From DATHRK01 sp035513295 (lineage in GTDB: Bacteria; Gemmatimonadota; Gemmatimonadetes; Longimicrobiales; RSA9): a stretch of 64,000 nucleotides of DNA. The DNA lies in the NCBI GenBank assembly GCA_035513295.1, contig DATKCH010000013.1, forward strand, positions 1 through 64,000, given 5' to 3'. Below the pieces are notes generated by a model that was not told where the DNA came from, made no database searches, and worked only from the letters and a program-made list of their open reading frames with translations. Each line of letters starts with the position of its first letter. Position 1 is the stretch's first letter. This document shows positions 27,248 to 36,566 of this stretch, piece by piece. The translations under genes and the position numbers were made by a program.

Positions 27248-28981
27248 ATGAGCGAACACGAAGGGCGGCCGACCAAGTACATCTTCGTCACCGGGGGCGT
27301 GGTGTCGTCGCTCGGGAAGGGGATCACCGCCGCCTCGTTGGGCCGCCTCCTCGTCGCGCGCGGGCTGCGCGTCACCATCCAGAAGTTCGACCCCTACATC
27401 AACGTCGATCCCGGCACCCTGTCGCCCTTCCAGCACGGCGAGGTCTTCGTCACGGACGACGGCGCCGAGACCGACCTGGACCTGGGCCACTACGAGCGCT
27501 TCATCGACGAGTCGCTGTCCCAGGCGAACAACATCACGACCGGCCGGATCTACCAGGACGTCATCACCAAGGAACGGCGCGGCGACTACCTCGGCGCTAC
27601 CGTCCAGGTGATCCCGCACATCACCGACGAGATCAAGTCGGCGATCCGCCGCCTGGCCACCAACCACGACGTCGTGATCACGGAAATCGGCGGCACGGTC
27701 GGCGACATAGAGTCGCTGCCGTTCCTCGAGGCGATCCGGCAGTTCCGCCAGGACGTGGGGCGCGAGCACACGCTCTTCATGCACCTCACGCTGATCCCCT
27801 ACATCGCCGCCGCGGGCGAACTCAAGACCAAGCCCACGCAGCACTCGGTGCGCGAGCTCATGGAAATCGGCATCCAGCCCGACGTCCTGATCTGCCGGAC
27901 CGACCGTCCGCTGTCGCCCGAGCTGCGCCGCAAGATCGCGCTCTTCACCAACGTGGATGCCGCCGCGGTGATCGAGGCGCGCGACGTCGAGACGATCTAC
28001 GAGGTCCCGCTGGAGCTGGAGCGCCAGCGGCTCTCCGAGCTGGTCCTGTCGAAGCTCGGGCTCGCCGGCCTGCCCGACCCGGAGATGGGGGGGTGGAAGC
28101 GGATGGTCGCGCGTATTGCGGAGCCGGCGCACGGGACCGTCCGGATCGCCGTCGTGGGCAAATACACCGCGCTGCCGGACTCCTACAAGTCGGTCGGCGA
28201 GGCGCTGATCCACGGCGGCATCCACAACGCCGTCGGGGTCGACGTCGACTGGCTGTCGAGCGAGGACTTCGAGGATCGCAGCGTGTCCGGCGGGGAGCGC
28301 ATCGCGGCCTACGACGGCCTGCTGATCCCCGGCGGTTTCGGCGTCCGGGGCGTGGAGGGGATGCTCGAGGCGATCCGATACGCGCGCGAGAACGACCTGC
28401 CCTTCTTCGGCATCTGCCTCGGCCTGCAGTGCGCGGTGATCGAGTACGCCCGCAACGTGTGCGGCCTGGAGGCATCGCACTCGGTCGAGTTCATCCGGGA
28501 CGCGGGCGATCCCGTGATCTGCATGATGGACTCGCAGCGCCAGGTCACCGACATGGGCGGTACCATGCGCCTGGGCGCGTATCCGTGCCGCCTGAAGCCC
28601 GGTTCGCGCGTGGAGGCGATCTACGGCACCCCGGAGATCAGCGAGCGGCACCGCCACCGCTACGAGGTCAACAACGACTACCGCGACGTGCTGGAGCGAG
28701 AGGGATTCTCCTTCAGCGGACTCTCGCCGGACGGCAACCTGGTGGAGATGGGCGAGCTGCCCGACCACGCGTGGTTCATCGGCTGCCAGTTCCACCCCGA
28801 GCTGAAGTCGCGCCCGATGCGTGCCCACCCCCTGTTCGCGGCGTTCGTGCGAGCAGCGCTGGAACGGCGCGACGCGGTCGCGGCGGACGCCGGCTCGGAA
28901 GCCGCGCGCTCGGGTTCCGAGCGGCGCAGAGCCGGCAACGGCGCGAGCGCGCCCGCGGCAAAGCCAGCGCCGGCCGGATGA
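27248..28981 (+). CDS. pyrG: CTP synthase
   Basis: Makes CTP from UTP, ATP and glutamine. The N-terminal synthase domain starts TKYIFVTGGVVSSLGKGI; the C-terminal glutamine amidotransferase domain carries the nucleophile in FFGICLGLQCAVIEY and HPE in CQFHPELKSRP. Two in-frame ATGs are possible; the second, after GGCGAGGGGA, gives MSEHEGRPTKYIF and best fits the family. A 35-residue Ala/Ser/Arg tail follows the last conserved block. Placement between kdsB and kdsA supplies the CTP that KdsB consumes. It overlaps kdsA by 4 nt. Confidence 0.95.
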   Translation: MSEHEGRPTKYIFVTGGVVSSLGKGITAASLGRLLVARGLRVTIQKFDPYINVDPGTLSPFQHGEVFVTDDGAETDLDLGHYERFIDESLSQANNITTGRIYQDVITKERRGDYLGATVQVIPHITDEIKSAIRRLATNHDVVITEIGGTVGDIESLPFLEAIRQFRQDVGREHTLFMHLTLIPYIAAAGELKTKPTQHSVRELMEIGIQPDVLICRTDRPLSPELRRKIALFTNVDAAAVIEARDVETIYEVPLELERQRLSELVLSKLGLAGLPDPEMGGWKRMVARIAEPAHGTVRIAVVGKYTALPDSYKSVGEALIHGGIHNAVGVDVDWLSSEDFEDRSVSGGERIAAYDGLLIPGGFGVRGVEGMLEAIRYARENDLPFFGICLGLQCAVIEYARNVCGLEASHSVEFIRDAGDPVICMMDSQRQVTDMGGTMRLGAYPCRLKPGSRVEAIYGTPEISERHRHRYEVNNDYRDVLEREGFSFSGLSPDGNLVEMGELPDHAWFIGCQFHPELKSRPMRAHPLFAAFVRAALERRDAVAADAGSEAARSGSERRRAGNGASAPAAKPAPAG

Positions 28982-29835
28982 ACGCATCGGTGCGGGGTCT
29001 GTTCGCGGCCGACGCGCCCTTCTTCCTCATCGCGGGCCCATGCCTGCTGGAGGACGATGCGCTCAACCTGCGCGTCGGCGAGGCGCTCGCGGCGCTATCG
29101 GCGGATCTCGCGCTGCCGGTCATCTTCAAGGCCTCCTTCGACAAGGCCAACCGCAGCCGTGCGGATGGCGCGCGCGGCCCGGGCCTGGACGCGGGCCTGG
29201 AGCGCCTCCAGGCGGTGTCGCGGGCGACCGGCCTGCCGGTGCTGACCGACGTCCACGAGCCCGCGCAGGCGGCTTCCGCCGCGGAGGTCTGCGCGGCGCT
29301 GCAGATCCCCGCGTTCCTGTGCCGCCAGACCGACCTGATCGAAGCCGTGGCCGCGACCGGCCGGCCGGTCAACCTCAAGAAGGGCCAGTGGATGGCCCCC
29401 GAGGAGATGTCCGGGGCGGCCGACAAGGCGCGCGCCGCGGGGGCCGCCGGCGTCGCGGTGACCGAACGCGGCACCTTCTTCGGGTACGGCGACCTGGTGG
29501 TCGACATGCGCGCGTTCGGCCGCCTGCGCGACGCGACCGGCGCGCCGGTCGTCTTCGACGGCACGCACGCCGTGCAGCGCCCCGGGCGCGCCGACGGGGC
29601 CAGCGGCGGCGATCCCCGCCACACCCCCACGCTGGTCCGCGCGGCGGCCGCGGCGGGGATCGACGGGCTGTTCCTGGAGGTCCACCCGGAGCCGCGACGG
29701 GCGCCGTCCGATGCCGCGACGATGCTTCCGCTGGACCGGCTCCGGCCGCTCCTGCGCGACGTCCTCGCGGTCCGTGAGGCGCTCGGCGGCGCGCGCGCAC
29801 ACGCGGCGCACGCCGGGGAGGTCGCCGGTGTCTGA
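28978..29835 (+). CDS. kdsA: 3-deoxy-8-phosphooctulonate synthase (KdsA)
   Basis: Condenses phosphoenolpyruvate with arabinose 5-phosphate to give Kdo 8-phosphate. The 285-residue TIM-barrel protein shows FLIAGPCLLED, IFKASFDKANRS, VLTDVHEP and VVFDGTHAVQRPG, all KdsA hallmarks. The ATG overlaps the pyrG stop (ATGA) and the stop lies inside the kdsC start region. Confidence 0.95.
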   Translation: MNASVRGLFAADAPFFLIAGPCLLEDDALNLRVGEALAALSADLALPVIFKASFDKANRSRADGARGPGLDAGLERLQAVSRATGLPVLTDVHEPAQAASAAEVCAALQIPAFLCRQTDLIEAVAATGRPVNLKKGQWMAPEEMSGAADKARAAGAAGVAVTERGTFFGYGDLVVDMRAFGRLRDATGAPVVFDGTHAVQRPGRADGASGGDPRHTPTLVRAAAAAGIDGLFLEVHPEPRRAPSDAATMLPLDRLRPLLRDVLAVREALGGARAHAAHAGEVAGV

Positions 29836-30451
29836 CGCGGCTCGCGAACCCGCGATCGCCCCCGACCTGGCCCGCAGGGTCCGGCTCGCCCTCCTCGACG
29901 TGGACGGCGTGCTGACCGACAACGGCCTGTACCTCGGCGCCGCCGCGACCGGACCCGGGGCCGCGGCGGGGGCCGAAGCGCCGCTGGAGTTCAAGCGCTT
30001 CGACATCCGCGACGGGCTCGGGATCCGGCTGCTCGTCGAGGCGGGCATCGCCGTGGAGCTCCTGAGCGGCCGGCCGTCGCCCGCGACGAGCGCGCGGGCG
30101 CGCGAGCTCGACGTTCCCGCGCACCAGGTGGAGGCCGGCCACAAGCTGGAGGCGGCCGAGCGGATCCTCGAAGGCCACGGCCTCGACTGGGCCGACGTCG
30201 CGGTCGTGGGGGACGACCTGGCCGACCTGCCGCTGCTGCGCCGGGCGGGCCTGCCGGTGACGGTCGCCGACGCGGTCCCCGAGGTCCTGGCGATCGCCGG
30301 CTGGCGCACCGCGTCGGCCGGCGGGCGGGGCGCCGTGAGGGAATTCGCGGAGGCGCTGCTCGAAGCCCGCGGCGAGCTCGCGGACGCCCTCGCGGCGTAC
30401 GAGCGCGCCCGGACCCCCGCGGCTCGGCGGGAGGTGACCCGTGCGGGGTGA
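29828..30451 (+). CDS. kdsC: 3-deoxy-manno-octulosonate-8-phosphatase (KdsC), HAD family
   Basis: Removes phosphate from Kdo 8-phosphate. The HAD nucleophile motif is LLDVDGVLTDNG, followed by FDIRDGLGIRLL, LLSGRPSPATSARA and VGDDLADLPLL. It is 207 residues, a little longer than many KdsC proteins because of an Ala/Gly insertion after the first strand and a C-terminal tail. The GTG start overlaps the kdsA end by 8 nt. Confidence 0.92.
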   Translation: MSDAAREPAIAPDLARRVRLALLDVDGVLTDNGLYLGAAATGPGAAAGAEAPLEFKRFDIRDGLGIRLLVEAGIAVELLSGRPSPATSARARELDVPAHQVEAGHKLEAAERILEGHGLDWADVAVVGDDLADLPLLRRAGLPVTVADAVPEVLAIAGWRTASAGGRGAVREFAEALLEARGELADALAAYERARTPAARREVTRAG

Positions 30452-31466
30452 CGTCGCGAGCCCGCCGGGGAGCGCGCCCGGGCCGGCCGCGTCGCCCGCG
30501 CGCGGCGACGGGGAGCCGCTGGAGGCCGGGCGCGCGGTGATCCGGGCCGAGGCGCGCGCGCTGGAGGCCCTGGCCGATCGCCTGGGCGCCCCCTTCGAGG
30601 AGGCGGTCCGCCTGATCGCCCGCGCCGGCGGCCGCGTCATCGTGTCGGGGATCGGCAAGAGCGGCGTCATCGGGCGCAAGATCGCCTCGACCCTCACCTC
30701 CACCGGCACGCCCGCGTTCTTCCTGCATCCGGTGGAGAGCCTGCACGGGGACCTGGGCATCGTGGGCTCCGACGACGTCGCGCTCGTGCTGTCGAAGAGC
30801 GGCGAGTCGGCCGAGCTCATGGACCTCGTCGCGCACCTCGTCCGGTTCGGCGTGCCGGTGGTCGCGATGACGGGCGGCGCCCGCTCGACGCTGGCGAAGG
30901 CCGCGACGGCGGTGCTGGACTGCGGCGTCGCGGAGGAGGCGTGTCCGCTGGACCTGGCGCCGACCACGTCGACCACGGTCACGCTCGCGCTGGGCGACGC
31001 GCTCGCGGTCGCGCTGCTGCGCCAGAACGGCTTCGACCGCGAGGATTTCGCGCGCATCCATCCCGGCGGCGCGCTCGGGCGCAAGCTGCGCATCCGCGTG
31101 GCGGACGTGATGGAGACCGAGGATCTGCCCGCGCTGGGCGTCGACGGCGGCATGCCGCGGTGCGTCGTGCTGCTCGCGCGCCGCCGGGGCACCGTCGCTG
31201 TGCTGGGCGCGGACGGGCGCCTCGCCGGGGTCGTCACGGCGGGCGACCTGACGCGCCTCATGGAGCGTTCGCGGGACCCCCTCGCGACGCCGGTCGCGGA
31301 GGTGATGACCTCGAGCCCGCGCGTGTGCGGCCCGGATGATCTCGGCGCCGCGGCGATCCACGAGATGGAGACCCGCGGGATCATGGCGATGCCCGTGGTC
31401 GACGAGGACCGCCGGCTGGTGGGGATGGTCCATCTGCACGACCTCCTGCGCGCGGGGGTCGCGTGA
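30441..31466 (+). CDS. kdsD: Arabinose-5-phosphate isomerase (KdsD/KpsF family)
   Basis: Converts ribulose 5-phosphate to arabinose 5-phosphate, the KdsA substrate. An SIS domain (VSGIGKSGVIGRKIASTLTS, HGDLGIV, LSKSGES) occupies roughly residues 40-190. Two CBS modules follow (VADVMETEDLPALG and VAEVMTSSPRVC). The first 30 residues are a low-complexity Pro/Ala leader from a GTG start, so a later start is possible. It overlaps kdsC by 11 nt and lptC by 4 nt. Confidence 0.93.
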   Translation: MRGDVASPPGSAPGPAASPARGDGEPLEAGRAVIRAEARALEALADRLGAPFEEAVRLIARAGGRVIVSGIGKSGVIGRKIASTLTSTGTPAFFLHPVESLHGDLGIVGSDDVALVLSKSGESAELMDLVAHLVRFGVPVVAMTGGARSTLAKAATAVLDCGVAEEACPLDLAPTTSTTVTLALGDALAVALLRQNGFDREDFARIHPGGALGRKLRIRVADVMETEDLPALGVDGGMPRCVVLLARRRGTVAVLGADGRLAGVVTAGDLTRLMERSRDPLATPVAEVMTSSPRVCGPDDLGAAAIHEMETRGIMAMPVVDEDRRLVGMVHLHDLLRAGVA

Positions 31467-32011
31467 GCGCGCGCCGCGCCGCCGCTCTCGCGGCCCTGGT
31501 CGCGCTGACGCTGCCGCTCGGGGCGTGCGACGGCGTCGGCAGCGAGCCGACCGGCGAGGACCTCCCCGCCATGGTCGCTAGCCAGGTCATGTACGCGCTC
31601 CAGCACGAGATCACCGTGGACGGCGTGCGCGAAGCGCACATCGCCGCCGACAGCGCCTACTTCTTCGAGGACTCTACCTCGGTGCACCTGTTCGGCGTGG
31701 ATCTCCGCGTGTACTCGCTCGACGGACAGGAGCGCGCGCACGTGAGGTCGCGCACGGGCACGCTGGACACCCGCACGCAGGCGATGGTCACGCGCGGCGA
31801 CGCCGTGGTGGTGACGGACGGCGGCAGCCGGACGATCCGCACCGAGGAACTGCACTACGACCCGGCCGCGGACCGCGTCTGGGCGGACGTCCCATTCGTC
31901 ATGCAGGAGGGCAGCCGGACGACCCGCGGCAGCGGGTTCAGCTCGGACGCCGAATTCGAGAACCTCCGCGTCAACACGGTGTCCGCGGACAACGTGCAGA
32001 TCGAGTTCTGA
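31463..32011 (+). CDS. lptC: LptC-like LPS export lipoprotein
   Basis: Predicted periplasmic component of the LPS transport bridge that receives LPS from LptBFG and passes it to LptA. Unlike the E. coli bitopic form, it has a lipobox (LPLGAC, cysteine near residue 22), so it is probably lipid-anchored. The LptC/OstA-like beta-jellyroll region covers roughly residues 40-182, including LRVYSLDGQERAHVRSRTGTL and ending AENVQIEF-like VSADNVQIEF. The gene is coupled to kdsD and lptA. Confidence 0.85.
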   Translation: MSARRAAALAALVALTLPLGACDGVGSEPTGEDLPAMVASQVMYALQHEITVDGVREAHIAADSAYFFEDSTSVHLFGVDLRVYSLDGQERAHVRSRTGTLDTRTQAMVTRGDAVVVTDGGSRTIRTEELHYDPAADRVWADVPFVMQEGSRTTRGSGFSSDAEFENLRVNTVSADNVQIEF

Positions 32012-33777
32012 TGACGCCGCCCAGCGCGCCCTCCGCCCTACCTGCACGGACCCGCCGCCGGGTCGCCGCGGCGCTCGCCGTGGCGCTCGCCGCCCTCGTC
32101 CCGCCGACCCTCCACGCCCAGGTGCGCACCTGCACGCTCGTGCAGGGAGGCACGCTCAACCAGTTCACGAGCGCGGGTCTGGGCGTGGTGCAGCAGTTCG
32201 GCGGCCCGGTGACGTTCCGCTGCGCCGGGGACGTGCTGATCCAGTCCCGGCGCGCGACGGTGCTGGAAAGCCGCCGCGAGGTGCGCCTGGAGGGGGACGT
32301 CCTGTACCGCGACTCGGTGCAGGAGCTGCGCACCGACTACCTGCAGCGGCGCACGGGCGACGGCTTCATGCTCGCGCGCGGTTCGGTGGTGATGCGCGAC
32401 CTGGCGTCCGGGTCGGAGATCCGGGGCAGCCAGATGGAGCGCAGGGACCGCGCCGGCATCGCCACGGAGACGCGCATATCGGGCCGGCCGCACGCGACGC
32501 TGTATCGCGAGGAGGCCGACGAAGGTCCCGCCGGCGCGCTCGGCGCCCCGGCTCCGGACGGCGTGCCCATCGACGTGGACGCGGACTCCATCATTTTGGT
32601 CGGGTCCAACATCTTCCGGGCCGTCGGGAGCGTGGAGTTCCGGCGCGGCATGGATCTGCGTGGGTCCGGCCGCGCGCTCGAGTTCGACGACGCGTCGGGC
32701 CGCCTGCGCATCGACGGCGACGCCCGCGTCGACGGCGCGCGCTACGACCTGTCCGGCGACCGCGTGGACGCGCTGACGGTCGAGGGGGTGATCCGCGAGG
32801 TGTCGGCGTTCGGCGACGCGGTGCTCGAGGGAGAGGCCATGTACCTGGAGGCGCCCGAGGTCTACCTCTTCTTCGAGCGCGAGCTGCTGCAGCGGCTCGA
32901 GGCGCGCAGCCGGCCTCCGCGCGTGTCGGCGCCCGCCCCCCCGCCGGACACCGCGGAGCTCGCCGCCGACGCGCCGGGGCGCGCGGCCGGGCGGCGCGCG
33001 GGCGAGGTCGAGGGCGTCCGGCCGCGTCCGGAGCCCCCCCCGGAACTGCGCGTCGGCCCCGGCCGCGCGGCACGGCAGACTCCCGCGCCGGCCGCCGCGC
33101 CCGGCGAGGAGGTGCCCGACCCGCGGGCCGGAGACGGCGGGGCGGACGGGCCCCGGGTGTTCGCGCGCGCGGAGGGCCTCGAGGTGCGCGCGGACTCCCT
33201 GTACGTGCTGTCCCCCGACGAGCGGCTGGAGACGCTCACCGCGGTCGGGGTCGCGCACGGCGTTCGGCTCGCGGACTCGCTCGCGGCCGCGGCGCTGCCC
33301 GAGGGATACGCGGACGAGTGGGTCATGGGCGACACGGTCGTGGCGCGCTTCGCGGCGGATACGGCGGCGGCTGCCGGCGCCGCGGGGGAGGGTCCGCCGG
33401 ACGCGGTCGCCGCGGCGGACTCTGCGGAGCGCGTGCTGGAGCGTCTTGAGGCGGTCGGCCACGGGACGCCAGCGAGCGCGTTTTCGCACGTCGTGGGGGA
33501 CACCCCCGGCGACTTCACGCTCAACTACCTGATCGCGCGCCGGATCGTGATGCTCGTCAGCGCGGGGCAGGCGCGCGAGGTCCAGGCGGAGGGCACCCTG
33601 CGGGGGGTCTACCTCACCCCCGACGGCACGCCGCGCGCGCAGCCGGCCGTGGAGGAGGGGGACCCGGCCGCGGGCACGGGCGAAGGCCCGCCGGTCGAGG
33701 GAAGAGCGCCGGAGGCCGCGGCGGAGGGCCGCGGGCGCCCGAGCCTCGCCGCGCGACCTGAAGGCGCGCCGTGGTGA
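32011..33777 (+). CDS. Oversized LptA/OstA-like periplasmic protein
   Basis: Expected LPS-transport bridge protein. After a signal peptide ending near THAQ, residues about 40-290 contain OstA-type beta-jellyroll repeats (EVRLEGDVLYRDSVQELRTDYLQ, IFRAVGSVEFRRG). A 90-residue Pro/Ala/Gly/Arg-rich linker follows, then a second OstA-like part (RAEGLEVRADSLYVLSPDERL). At 588 residues it is about three times a usual LptA, so it may bridge a wider periplasm or belong to a distinct OstA subgroup. It lies between lptC and lptB, overlapping lptB by 4 nt. Confidence 0.8.
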   Translation: MTPPSAPSALPARTRRRVAAALAVALAALVPPTLHAQVRTCTLVQGGTLNQFTSAGLGVVQQFGGPVTFRCAGDVLIQSRRATVLESRREVRLEGDVLYRDSVQELRTDYLQRRTGDGFMLARGSVVMRDLASGSEIRGSQMERRDRAGIATETRISGRPHATLYREEADEGPAGALGAPAPDGVPIDVDADSIILVGSNIFRAVGSVEFRRGMDLRGSGRALEFDDASGRLRIDGDARVDGARYDLSGDRVDALTVEGVIREVSAFGDAVLEGEAMYLEAPEVYLFFERELLQRLEARSRPPRVSAPAPPPDTAELAADAPGRAAGRRAGEVEGVRPRPEPPPELRVGPGRAARQTPAPAAAPGEEVPDPRAGDGGADGPRVFARAEGLEVRADSLYVLSPDERLETLTAVGVAHGVRLADSLAAAALPEGYADEWVMGDTVVARFAADTAAAAGAAGEGPPDAVAAADSAERVLERLEAVGHGTPASAFSHVVGDTPGDFTLNYLIARRIVMLVSAGQAREVQAEGTLRGVYLTPDGTPRAQPAVEEGDPAAGTGEGPPVEGRAPEAAAEGRGRPSLAARPEGAPW

Positions 33778-35078
33778 CCGGCCCGCAGCGCCCGGTGCGT
33801 CTCGACGCGCTGCGCGAGCGCCTGCGCGCGCAGGACGACGCGTCGCTGACGTTCGCGGTCGCGGAGCTGCTGCGCGTCGCCGATGCCGAGGGAGTCGCCG
33901 ACCGCGGCAAATGGCTCGCGTCCGTGCGCGCGGCGTCGCAGCGATCCGGCACGGCCGCGGCCGGGGACGGCGCGATCTGGCAGGGGGCCCCCGACCAGGA
34001 AGCCGGCGAGTTCTCGCGCTACCTGCGCGAGCACGTCCTGACCCGCCTGGCGGACTGGAGCCTGGCGTGTCCGGAGCCCGAGGGGGAGGCCTGGGAGCGG
34101 GTGCGCTTCACCGCGGACGCGTGGGCGGATCTGGAGCCCCGGCGCGCCGCCGTGCAGGCGGAGTTCGACGCGTTCGCGAGGCGGCTGGCGTACGCCGCGC
34201 GCACGACCGGGCGGGCCTCCCTTTCGGTGCCCGAAGCGCCCGGCGAGTCCAGGCTGCGCGCCGTGGACCTGACCAAGACCTACCGCAAGAGAAAAGTCGT
34301 CCACGACGTCTCGCTGGACGTGTCACAGGGCGAGATCGTGGGCCTTCTCGGCCCGAACGGGGCCGGGAAGACGACGACCTTCTACATGATGGTGGGGTTG
34401 ATCCGGCCGGACTCGGGGAAGGTGTTCCTGGACGACACCGAGCTCACCCGCATGGCCATGTTCCGCCGCGCGCGGCTGGGGATCGGCTACCTGGCGCAGG
34501 AGCCGTCGATCTTCCGGCGCCTGACCGTGGAAGAGAACATCCTGGCGATCCTGGAGACCCAGCAGCTCGGCTCCCGCGAGCGCTCCGAGCGCCTGGAGTC
34601 GCTGCTGGACGAGCTCGCCATCAAGCACCTGCGCAAGGCGAAGGCCTATTCGCTGTCGGGGGGCGAGCGGCGGCGGCTGGAGATCACGCGGGCGCTCGTG
34701 AGCCGGCCGAAGTTCATGCTGCTGGACGAGCCCTTCGCGGGCGTGGACCCGATCGCGGTGCACGACATCCAGCAGATCGTGGCCGACCTCCGCCACCGCA
34801 ACATCGGGGTGGTGATCACCGACCACAACGTCGAGCAGACGCTCGACATCGTGGACCGCGCCTACATCATGTACGACGGGCGCGTGCGCGAGAGCGGGAC
34901 CGTGGCCGAGCTGGTCTGGAACGATGAAGTTGCCGAAATCTATTTCGGCCCCACGCTGACCGCCCGGATGCGCGAGCGGTACCGGGAGCCCAGGCGACGG
35001 GCGGCGACGAGCGCCGGGGCGGGGCCGATCCAGGAATCGACCTTCGGAGCCGGGGCTCCTGAAACGGGACGGGGATGA
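33774..35078 (+). CDS. lptB: LPS export ABC transporter ATP-binding protein LptB with N-terminal extension
   Basis: Cytoplasmic ATPase of the Lpt exporter. Residues from about 160 on are a standard LptB: Walker A GPNGAGKT (193-200), signature YSLSGGERRRLEI, Walker B FMLLDEPFAGVDPIA and H-loop VITDHNVEQTLD. The first ~155 residues are extra: a charged, helical stretch with no family I recognise (RLRAQDDASLTFAVAELL, SRYLREHVLTRLADWSL). The GTG start overlaps the lptA stop. An internal GTG at 34227 would give a normal-size LptB, so two-start use is possible. Confidence 0.88.
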   Translation: MTGPQRPVRLDALRERLRAQDDASLTFAVAELLRVADAEGVADRGKWLASVRAASQRSGTAAAGDGAIWQGAPDQEAGEFSRYLREHVLTRLADWSLACPEPEGEAWERVRFTADAWADLEPRRAAVQAEFDAFARRLAYAARTTGRASLSVPEAPGESRLRAVDLTKTYRKRKVVHDVSLDVSQGEIVGLLGPNGAGKTTTFYMMVGLIRPDSGKVFLDDTELTRMAMFRRARLGIGYLAQEPSIFRRLTVEENILAILETQQLGSRERSERLESLLDELAIKHLRKAKAYSLSGGERRRLEITRALVSRPKFMLLDEPFAGVDPIAVHDIQQIVADLRHRNIGVVITDHNVEQTLDIVDRAYIMYDGRVRESGTVAELVWNDEVAEIYFGPTLTARMRERYREPRRRAATSAGAGPIQESTFGAGAPETGRG

Positions 35079-36532
35079 AGACGGGAATGTACCAGAGCGC
35101 GACCATGCGCCAGGAGATGAAGATCAACCCTCGCCTGTACCAGGCGATGGATCTTCTCTACATGCCGCTGCTCGACCTGCAGCAACACATCAAACAGGAG
35201 ATGCTGAACAACCCGTTCCTCGAGCTGGAGGAGCCGGTCACGAGCGACGACGACCTCATCGAAGAGCAGAACGAGAAGGACAAGGAGGAGAAGGACGAGG
35301 ACGAGATCGACTGGGAAGAGATCCTCCTGGACGGGTTCGACGCGGGCGGGCGCAAGGCGGAGTACGAGGCCACCGAGTACTACGAGCCGGTGCGCGTCGA
35401 CACGCGCGACCTCGCCGACCACCTGCACGACCAGCTCATGCTCCTGCCGATCACCCGGCGCACGCAGGTCCTCGGCGAGGAGATCATCGGCAACATTGAC
35501 GACGCCGGCTATCTGTCCTGCTCCCTGGAGGAAGTGCTCGAGCCGCTGAACAGGTGGCTCGAGGAGGAAGGCGAGGAATTGTCGGTAGAACTGGGGGAGG
35601 AGCTCACGCCCTTCACCCTCGAGGAGGCGACCGCGCTGCTGGAGACCCTGCAGGGCTTCGACCCGCCCGGCATCGGCGCGCGCGACCTGCGCGAGTGCAT
35701 CCTCCTGCAGCTGCGCGACGAGGACCTGCAGGACACGCTCGCCTACCGCATCGTGAGCGAGCACTACGAGCAGCTCATCAACCACCGCTGGTCGGAGATC
35801 TCCAAGGAGCTGTCGATCAGCCCCAAGGAGGTCCAGGACGCCTCGGACGCGGTCGCCAAGCTGGACCCCAAGCCCGGGCTGAAGTACGCCGCGCCGGGCG
35901 ACAACTACATCACGCCCGACCTGGTGGTCGAGAAGATCGAGGGGCGCTACCACGTCTTCCTGAACGACACCGGCCTGCCGCGGCTGCGGCTGTCGCGCGC
36001 CTACCGCGAGGTCGCGCGCGACAAGAACCAGTACAAGGGCGAGAACAAGGAGTTCATCTCCAACAAGCTCACCAGCGCCAACTGGATGATCCAGGCGATC
36101 GAGCAGCGGCGCCAGACGCTGCTGAAGGTCATGAACTTCATCGTCGACCGGCAGCACGAGTTCTTCGAGAAGGGCGTCCAGTACCTCAAGCCGCTGACCC
36201 TCCGCGAGGTGGCGGAGGTGATCAGCATGCACGAATCGACGGTCTCGCGCGTTACCAACGAGAAGTTCGTGCAGACCCCGCGCGGCGTGCTGCCGCTGAA
36301 GTTCTTCTTCTCGAGCGGGCTGTCCACCGATTCCGGCGACGACGTCAGCGCGCGCGGGATCAAGGCGAAGATCCACACGCTCGTCGACGAGGAGAATCCG
36401 AAGAAGCCGCTCACGGACCAGGCGATCGTGAACATCCTCAAGGAGGAGGGCGTCCAGATCGCCCGGCGCACGGTGGCGAAGTACAGGGACCAGCTCGGCA
36501 TCCTCTCCGCGAGGATGCGCAAGAGGGTCTAG
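35075..36532 (+). CDS. rpoN: RNA polymerase sigma-54 factor
   Basis: Alternative sigma factor that needs AAA+ activators. The 485-residue protein has the N-terminal activator-interacting region (MRQEMKINPRLYQAMDLL, LLDLQQHIKQEMLNNPFLE), an acidic linker (residues ~60-90), the helix-turn-helix TLREVAEVISMHESTVSRVTN and the RpoN box ARRTVAKYRD near residues 463-472. The lptB-rpoN order is common in Gram-negative bacteria. The ATG overlaps lptB by 4 nt. Confidence 0.96.
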   Translation: MKTGMYQSATMRQEMKINPRLYQAMDLLYMPLLDLQQHIKQEMLNNPFLELEEPVTSDDDLIEEQNEKDKEEKDEDEIDWEEILLDGFDAGGRKAEYEATEYYEPVRVDTRDLADHLHDQLMLLPITRRTQVLGEEIIGNIDDAGYLSCSLEEVLEPLNRWLEEEGEELSVELGEELTPFTLEEATALLETLQGFDPPGIGARDLRECILLQLRDEDLQDTLAYRIVSEHYEQLINHRWSEISKELSISPKEVQDASDAVAKLDPKPGLKYAAPGDNYITPDLVVEKIEGRYHVFLNDTGLPRLRLSRAYREVARDKNQYKGENKEFISNKLTSANWMIQAIEQRRQTLLKVMNFIVDRQHEFFEKGVQYLKPLTLREVAEVISMHESTVSRVTNEKFVQTPRGVLPLKFFFSSGLSTDSGDDVSARGIKAKIHTLVDEENPKKPLTDQAIVNILKEEGVQIARRTVAKYRDQLGILSARMRKRV

Positions 36533-36566
36533 TGTACCGGCATGCCCACGCTAAAGAGCCTCTGAC

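Noticed and set aside
34227..35078. Separate short lptB gene starting at an internal GTG
   Set aside because: The frame is open and coupled to lptA from the upstream GTG with coding-like composition, so one fused protein is the simpler reading; kept as an alternative.
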